Below, piece by piece: positions 57,735 to 64,000 of a DNA stretch of 64,000 nt. A program made the position numbers and the translations under genes. Each line of letters begins with the position of its first letter. The first letter of the stretch is position 1. Source of the stretch: Chrysemys picta bellii (Eukaryota; Chordata; Testudines; Emydidae); NCBI RefSeq assembly GCF_011386835.1, contig NC_088797.1, forward strand, positions 88,918,264 through 88,982,263. Direction: 5' to 3'. The notes beneath the pieces were generated by a model. It was not told where the DNA came from and searched no databases. It saw nothing but the letters and a program-made list of their open reading frames with translations.

Positions 57735-60276
57735 ATTTAAGGTAAAATTAATAAACTGGAGTACACTGCACCTTTGCGGGGAGAGGATCTGGGATTTTTG
57801 TGAGTAGCCAGTCTCAGGGGCTGGGTAACAAAGGGGAACACTTCAAAGGGATTCAAGTACTGCAGTGCACCTGTTGTTAACTTGTAAGGCTTAACCTTAA
57901 GTCAGGCCTGACATAGCCCAGAGGAGAGCACTTCAGTGGCTAACAGGCTGGTGGTATTAGGGAGCTGATACCCAGTTATGACAAGCAAGACTCCCTCATG
58001 CTGAGGGCAGGGAGTAGCAAGGTGACTCACAGTCCTGGGTACCCCAAGAACTATCACAGTACATATAAAAATGTATTACTTACTTTTGTTCTAAACAAAA
58101 AAGTATTTTAAATACATGGCATCAGCTATAATGGCCAAATCAGTTCCTTCTGAGGTCAAAGGAAAGATTCTTGTTGACTTCAATAGCAGTTGAATCAGGC
58201 TCCTAATGCACTACAAATAAATATTTGACTGACCTGGTGACAGATTTTCCAGTCTTGAAGTGAGTGGACAAACTTATGACAAACTCTCTGACAACATTTT
58301 TGGACAAGTTGGCACCTGTAATGGATAATTTAAGAAAGCCAGTCCATCTCAGCTTTATTTTATATAGCTTCTTTCATACCAATTTTATCCACAAATGCTA
58401 CACAGTATGTTGGTAGCCTTTGAGAACGGGCCAAAGACTGAATAGACTTTAGACTGAAATATCCTTCTCTGTCCTAGAGGTGGTCCCTCCAGAACAGCAT
58501 CCCTGCAGACACCTTGGCAAGGGAATATGCTATCCATATTTTGTCTCTTGTGTGGATCAATGATTGTCCATTTAAATATTGTCAAGAGTGCATTAGATCT
58601 ATGGATAGGCATGCTTTTATCGTATGTCTGAATAAATCAAAATAAATAAATGAAGAAATAAATATTCTCCAGGGTGCTCAGTCTAGTGCCTTTCACAACC
58701 ACTAAATACACATGTATATACGCAAGGAAAATAATTCAGTCATAAGGCTAATATGGAGAAATTAAGAAGCATAACAGGGCAATCTGTATTTATAGATTAG
58801 ATGGTGAACTAATGAGGAAGTGAGAGAGGCTTCCTTCCTTCTTTATCTACAATGCTATCAGTGATGTGGATATTTAAGCTTGCTGATGATTTACTCTTGT
58901 AATCACACATTATCTATTTTACTGAAATGTGAAAAAAACAAAAAGATAAAGAGATTGTTAAATAAGCACATTTTAATAACTTTAAGAGTCCCATCATGGT
59001 TTAATCATGTTAAGGTTGTGACTTAAGCATACAAAATCCAGTGTAGTATCAGCTTGATGTCAGGTAGGTCCCCTATGTGGGGGGTTATAATCTGCAATTG
59101 TGGCAGGGAACGGGATATCTGATCTATTCTATTTTTTTCCCTTCTATTACTTCTGTAATTCTGAGAACTGGTCATTTCTAGCTGCTGCAGGATTTTAAAT
59201 TTTTACAGCATGAGATAGACCTTTACCAGATGTGTGGAAAATATCTGTACACATTAAAGACAAAATGAGAAATGTCAGCTTCAAATTAGAGCATCCTCAT
59301 TTTTTGTTGGTTTGTGTTTTCCAGATTACCATCACTTGCAGCAGTGGATCTGTATTAATAAATGGTCTTCACTGAGAAGACAATTGGTGTTGCTAACAAA
59401 ATAAACAGAGTTCTGTTTAACTGCTAATCACAAATTGTGTGGGAGCAGTTTGCTTTCTGTTAACCAACTGAATTCTTAAGAACTACTTTCTTTGGTAACA
59501 ATTGTGATTTTTAGCTATACCTAAATAACATTGAAAAGCTGAATTTTGCGTTTCAATAATACATGAGAGAAGTATGTTGTGACACAAGATGAGGAGTGAA
59601 GACATTCATCACGATGAGCTAGAAGGCTAAGAAAGACATGTATTGTGAGCATAATGCAGCTTTCAGTGTTTGCATGAGGATAGCTGACAGTGGATTGCTA
59701 AGATCTGACCCCAGGTGATTAAAATCTTTAGTGCCATAAATATGTAATTTATCTATTGATTTATTTTTCTATAGAAATAAATCAGCCAATTGTTCTTTTT
59801 CTAAATAGTCTTTCCTTTTCAACAGTATAAATATCACCTGTTTCTTTTGCAGATAGTGTCAGCTACAGAAATGTCCTTTATCTGGAAGCCTATGAGCCAA
59901 TTATCAGCCGAGTCTGTGGCTCTCCTACACTACTTTAATTCTGCATACTTTATTTGTTAAAAAAACACAATATAATCACTCCAGTTTCAATTATGTTGGT
60001 AATTTATTTCAAAATACCTGTCAACAAGAATGTCTGTTACAATATACCCAACAAAAAAGATTCAGGAAATGTTTTTTGACAAATTGATTCCTTACTAGGC
60101 ATATTAATACAGAACTTTGAGTAACAATTCATTTAAACTACAATACAGAAACATTTCCCACACCCCTCAGAAGCAGTGCAAAGACTTGGGGGAGTCAGAG
60201 ATAATGGAGGAGCTGAGGGAAAGGAAAATTATTGCTGGGAAGGAGCCTGGGAGTGAACATGGAGGGTTGTTGGGTG
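57735..60276. other. Unassigned, mostly unique AT-rich DNA
   Basis: About 2.5 kb without a recognised gene or repeat end, apart from the candidate exons listed separately. Confidence 0.4.
59853..59960 (+). other. Candidate exon after a strong splice acceptor
   Basis: A strong acceptor (atcacctgtttcttttgcag) ends at 59852 and is followed by 35 open codons ending in TAA at 59958-59960, including MSFIWKPMSQLSAESVALLH. A second acceptor-like site (gttggtttgtgttttccag) ends at 59324. No matching donor or homology supports either one. They could be exons of an unknown plus-strand transcript or chance. Confidence 0.2.
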
Positions 60277-60295
60277 CAGGGCCGGCCTTAGCAAG

Positions 60296-60364
60296 AGCGG
60301 GGCCCGATTCCTGGGGGCGGGGCTTGCCGCTGGCAAGCCCCGCCCCCAGGAATCGGGCCCCGCT
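60296..60364. repeat. Perfect 33-bp hairpin near the hAT left end
   Basis: Two 33-nt arms (60296-60328 and 60332-60364) are exact reverse complements around the 3-nt spacer gct. The arm contains the phrase cctgggggcgg. The hairpin lies 19 bp inside the hAT terminus. Confidence 0.95.
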
Positions 60365-60621
60365 CGGGCTGGGGTCGCGGGGTTTGGGTCTGGGCCGGAG
60401 CCGCTGGGGCCGGGGCCAGGCCAGAGTCGCTCGGGCCGGGGCCGAGCCAGCGCGCCAGGGCCAGAGCCAGAGCCGCCGGGGCCCGAGGGGCTCGGGCCGG
60501 GGCCGCTCGGGCCAGCGCCCAGGGCCCGAGCCGGGCCGGGGGTGCGGGGCCGGAGCCGTGGGGCCCAAGCCGGGCCGGGGGTGCTTGGCCGGCACCGCTC
60601 GGCTGGGACCGGGGCCGGCGC

Positions 60622-60715
60622 CCCGGGGCCTGAGCCAGAGCCGCCGGGGCCGGGGCCTGAGCCAGAGCCGCCGGGGCCTGAGCCAGAGCTGCCGGGGCCT
60701 GAGCCAGAGGCGTTC
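60622..60715. repeat. Short GC-rich tandem repeat
   Basis: Units of about 24 bp containing gcctgagccagagc and gccgggg follow one another four times with small changes. Confidence 0.75.
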
Positions 60716-61113
60716 GGGCTGGGGCCGGGCCGGTGCCCCGGGGCCTGAGCCGGGGCCGGGGGTGCTCGGCCGGGGCCGGAGCCGTGGGGCCGTGCTGGGG
60801 GTGCTCGGCCGGAACTGGGGCCGCTGTCCCGTGCCGGGCTGGAGCCAGAGCCGCCGGGGCCGCTCGGCCAGGGCTGGACTGGGCCGCGCCGTGCCTCCCA
60901 GGAGCCCTCCTCGCGCCCCCCCCTTACCTGTTGCTGCCGCGGCCTGCCCCTTTTCAGACTTCCCGCGAACATCTGATTCGCGGGAAGCAGGGGAGGGGGA
61001 GGAACAGGGGGTGGAGCATTCAGGGGAGGGGAGGAGGGGGAAGTGAGCTGGGGGCGGAGTGGAGAGCTGCGGGGCCCTCTTAGGCGCGGGGCCCAATTCA
61101 GCCAAATCGGCTG

Positions 61114-62323
61114 TGTGACGGGTTGGATCACAGAAACCCCCTTGGGAGCTGCCAACAGATGTGCAAAGACTACCCCTGCTTCTGTTTTCCCTGCCAGCTC
61201 AGGACTCCAGCACCCTGTCTTGCTGAGCCAGACACTCCCGTCTGGCTCCAGACACAGATCCAGGGTCTGAATCACTTGTCCCAAAGCTGCAAGTTTACCT
61301 GAAAACAGCTCACAGTAGTGTACTTGTCTTTAGCACTCAGATGCCCAACTCCCAATGTGGTCTAAACCCAGATAAATCCGTTTTACCCTGCATAAAGCTT
61401 ATGCAGGGCAAACTCATAAATTGTTCGCCCTCTATAACACTGATAGAGAGATATGCACAGTTGTTTGCTCCCCCAGGTATTAATACATACTCTGAGTAAA
61501 TTACTAAATAAAAAGTGATTTTATTAAATACAGACAGTAGGATTTAAGTGGTTCAAAGTAGTAACAGACAGAACAAAGTAAGTCACCAAGCAAAATAAAA
61601 TAAAATGCGCAAATCTATGCCTAATCAAACTGAATACAGATAATTTCCTCACCAGTTCCAGAGTGCTCCTTTTACAGGCTAATCTCCTTTTAGCCTGGGT
61701 CCAGCAATCACTCACACCCCCTGCAGTTACTGTCCTTTGTTTCAGTCTCCTTCAAGTATCCTGGGGGGGGTGGAGAGGCTCCTTCTTTAGCCAGCTGAAG
61801 ACAAAATGGAGGGGACTCCCCTGGGTTTAAATAGACTCTCTGTTGTGGGTGGAGACCCCCCTCCTCCCTCCTCTGCAAAGTCCATCTCTAAGATGGAGTT
61901 TTGGAGACACCTGGGCAAGTCACATGCCCCTGCATGACTCAGTCTTTGCAGGCTGACGCCATTGTCCACATGGCATCTTGCATGTCTCCAGGAAGACTTC
62001 TCATGTGGATTGGAGCATTCCAAGATGCAGTGTTCCCTAAGTGTCTCCTGATCAGGTACTTAACCTGGTGAATTCCTTCCTAAAGAAGCTGACCAAATGC
62101 CTCACAAAGCTTACTTAGAAATCAGGCAAGCATACAGCCCATATTCTTAACCTCGAGTAGAAAATGATATATATGTACAAATAGGATGAATAGATATAGT
62201 AGATCATAACCTTTACGGAGGTATGTTACATGGCACAGGCAGCACAAAACATATTCCAGTTATGTCATACATACATTTATAAGCACCCCCTCCCCATAAA
62301 GCCTTATGGGGTACACTGTCACA
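61114..62323. mobile_element. Solo LTR inserted in a hAT element, 1210 bp
   Basis: Starts TGTGACGGGTTGGATC and ends GTACACTGTCACA, with a perfect 5-bp duplication ggctg (61109-61113 and 62324-62328). Both borders join correctly into the hAT element when it is removed. It is a widespread sequence that I recall from turtle genomes. No coding part is present and the orientation is uncertain. Confidence 0.85.
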
Positions 62324-62479
62324 GGCTGAATCGGCTTAAAGCCGGCCCTGGTTGGGTGTGGGTGGGAGAAGTATGGAACAGTCTTTTGGGGTGGAGAGAG
62401 ATTGTTAGGGAGTTGGGAAGCCTCCTTATGTTGACTCTGGCTGATCCCTAGACTCTCCCATTCAGTCAGGCACATCTAC

Positions 62480-62815
62480 CCCTGTCCCTATGTGTTCCTG
62501 CACCCCCTTCCCCCATCCCCATGTGTCCCTGTATCCCCATCCAAATGCACCTCATCCCCAAATATCCCTGCACCCCCACTCAGCCACCTCTCCTCCCCAT
62601 CCCTATGTGTCCCTGCATCCCCACTCAGCCACTCCCTGCCCCATGCACCTCCCGCCCCCTTTCCCATGTGGGCCTGCACCCCCACTCAGCCACCCCATTC
62701 CCATGTGTCCCTGCACTCCCAGTCAGCCACCCTCCACCCCCATGTGGCCATGCACCCCCATTGCCCCATCCTCATGTGGCCCTGCACCCCCACTCCCATT
62801 CAGTCCCTGCCCCAG
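62480..62815. repeat. C-rich minisatellite
   Basis: Degenerate tandem units of roughly 48 bp containing catgtgtccctgcaccccca and ctcagccac. The frames through it are low-complexity and not genes. Confidence 0.75.
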
Positions 62816-63187
62816 TCTGTTCCCCTCACTAGCCCTTCTGAATACCAGTCTATGTGACCCCCTCTGTCTGTCCCCCCCCATATACCATACCTTCTCACTT
62901 GGCCCTGTGGGCAGGGTACCGTGAGGAACATAGCTTCTTCTTCTCTCTATTGACTGCTGATTGTTACAGCTGGTGAGTTGGATGCCTCTGTTCTGGAGCC
63001 ATAGCAGTCCCTGGTGGGTGAAAGATATAACTGCAACACCTCTCTGGCAGAATGTATTTTCTGTGGAGAAAAAAATCTGCGGGGAACATGAATTCTGCAC
63101 ATGTGCAGTGGTGCAGAATTCCCCAAGGAGTAAGGAATAACTGTTACTTCTCTCTCTACTTTTCCACTTTCCTCTTTTTTATCTTCC

Positions 63188-63218
<31 letters not shown>

Positions 63219-64000
63219 TCATTTGCTCTTCCCCTTCTCTCTTACCCCCTTTTTCCTCCTCCTACTTGTACTTAATCTTTAGGTGCTTATTTGAGTACTA
63301 AATAGCAGCAACAGAGATTCACCTAATCTATTATGTTAATATCAGTTATCTGTTGCTTACATATATATATGTAGATACTTTATCCTTCCTGTATGTTGAA
63401 CATCAAGGCTATGATACAAACACTAAAACCCCCAGGGGACAAAAAAAAGTGTTTATTGTATTAAGTGCCAGCAATTAAATCTCAATATGTTGATATCTGA
63501 CAATAAAGCTGTGTCTTTTCTGCTTTGTACATCACAGCTCCTCACAGTTTCTGGGAACACCTTAGTTTGGAGTTTTGTTTTTTCTGGTTATGGTATGTGA
63601 AGCAGGGCAGAATACATTGCTGTTTTGCACCTAAATTGCTTTGCAGGGAGGACAGTAATAAAGATTTGGCCCTGAAATTCAATTAATTAGCAATGAAGAT
63701 TCAGAAGACACTTTGTACAAGGGGTTTTAGACCTCTATTGATAATCATTGGTGTGGCAGAGTGAGATCACTGTACAATGCATTGAAAATGTAACTCCTGG
63801 CAAATATACAAGGAGTCATTTATTATCTGCCATGCAAGTTAAGGCCAGGTGCAGAAACAACTAAGCAGTCTGGGTTCATAGACCTAATCGAAATAAACAA
63901 AAGGGTTTCATTCAACCAGCATCCTCTTTTGTCCAAGTGTGAGTCAGGCTTTCAGTTCAGTCCAAATCCATAGGGAGAGACATTCAACTGTTCTGCCTTT
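62816..64000. other. Unassigned DNA with a CT microsatellite
   Basis: No gene recognised. A (CT)n run lies at about 63193-63218 and a short TA repeat near 63360. The window ends in unassigned sequence. Confidence 0.45.

Larger units (their letters stand above)
60277..62350. mobile_element. hAT element with GC-rich interior, split by a solo LTR
   Basis: Ends CAGGGCCGGCCTTA and TAAAGCCGGCCCTG are inverted repeats with one mismatch. A perfect 8-bp duplication gttgggtg flanks them (60269-60276 and 62351-62358). The interior at 60370-60900 is built of short GC-rich repeats of the type gccggggcctgagccagagc. No transposase. A 1210-bp LTR is inserted at 61114. Without it the element is about 860 bp. 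Confidence 0.9.

Noticed and set aside
60117..61284. Three long overlapping reading frames of 309-351 codons on both strands
   Set aside because: They are rich in G, P, A and R, overlap in several frames, and lie in GC-rich short repeats inside a hAT element.
62490..62924. Proline/histidine-rich frames of 103-144 codons
   Set aside because: They are translations of a C-rich minisatellite in three frames.

Overview
This is a 64 kb piece of a vertebrate nuclear genome, most likely from a turtle. I infer this from its repeats: CR1 LINEs of sauropsid type, a tRNA-Lys-derived SINE, a near-complete Harbinger transposon with matching MITEs, many hAT elements with clean 8-bp target-site duplications (TSDs), solo LTRs, and a palindromic repeat that I recall as very common in turtle assemblies. 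I cannot confirm the species or run a repeat search. There is no bacterial operon, CRISPR array or intact host protein-coding gene. Nearly every long reading frame in the GC-rich parts is an artefact of base composition.

Layout. 0-7 kb: a CR1 reverse-transcriptase fragment, a 124-bp hAT MITE, the 4.3 kb Harbinger element (transposase, spliced Myb/SANT partner and a third small ORF), then a CR1 endonuclease/linker fragment. 7-10 kb: mostly unique DNA with one weak candidate membrane-protein exon and one possible LTR. 10-17 kb: an LTR carrying a nested palindromic element, a derelict hAT transposase gene split by a second, GC-rich hAT element, and a second palindrome. 17-25 kb: tRNA-derived SINEs, a CR1 5' region (ORF1 esterase and endonuclease), nested Harbinger MITEs, a CR1 reverse-transcriptase region and another hAT. 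25-32 kb: unique DNA, two hAT MITEs, a CpG-rich promoter region at about 29.1-30.1 kb with a probable minus-strand first exon, a third palindrome and two more hAT elements. 32-45 kb: a hAT element, a Harbinger MITE, a possible 22-nt micro-exon, a solo LTR, a tRNA-like pseudogene, a hAT element made of stacked palindromes and a Tigger-like MITE. 45-64 kb: mostly unique intergenic or intronic DNA with hAT and mariner-type MITEs, a fourth palindrome, a hAT element with a solo LTR inside it, and a C-rich minisatellite.

How the parts relate. The only linked gene set is the Harbinger pair. The transposase and the Myb-like protein converge on shared poly(A) signals and share a pair of terminal inverted repeats. 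A plus-strand ORF of 96 codons lies in the intron of the Myb gene. Three shorter elements carry similar ends and could have been moved by the same machinery. The host signal is the CpG island near 29.7 kb, whose gene appears to run toward lower coordinates.

Most interesting: four asymmetric palindromes (10.8, 15.8, 30.9 and 50.1 kb) each sit as one unit between 10-13 bp TSDs. Their centre resembles a hammerhead ribozyme core, which suggests, without proof, descent from a Penelope-like retroelement.
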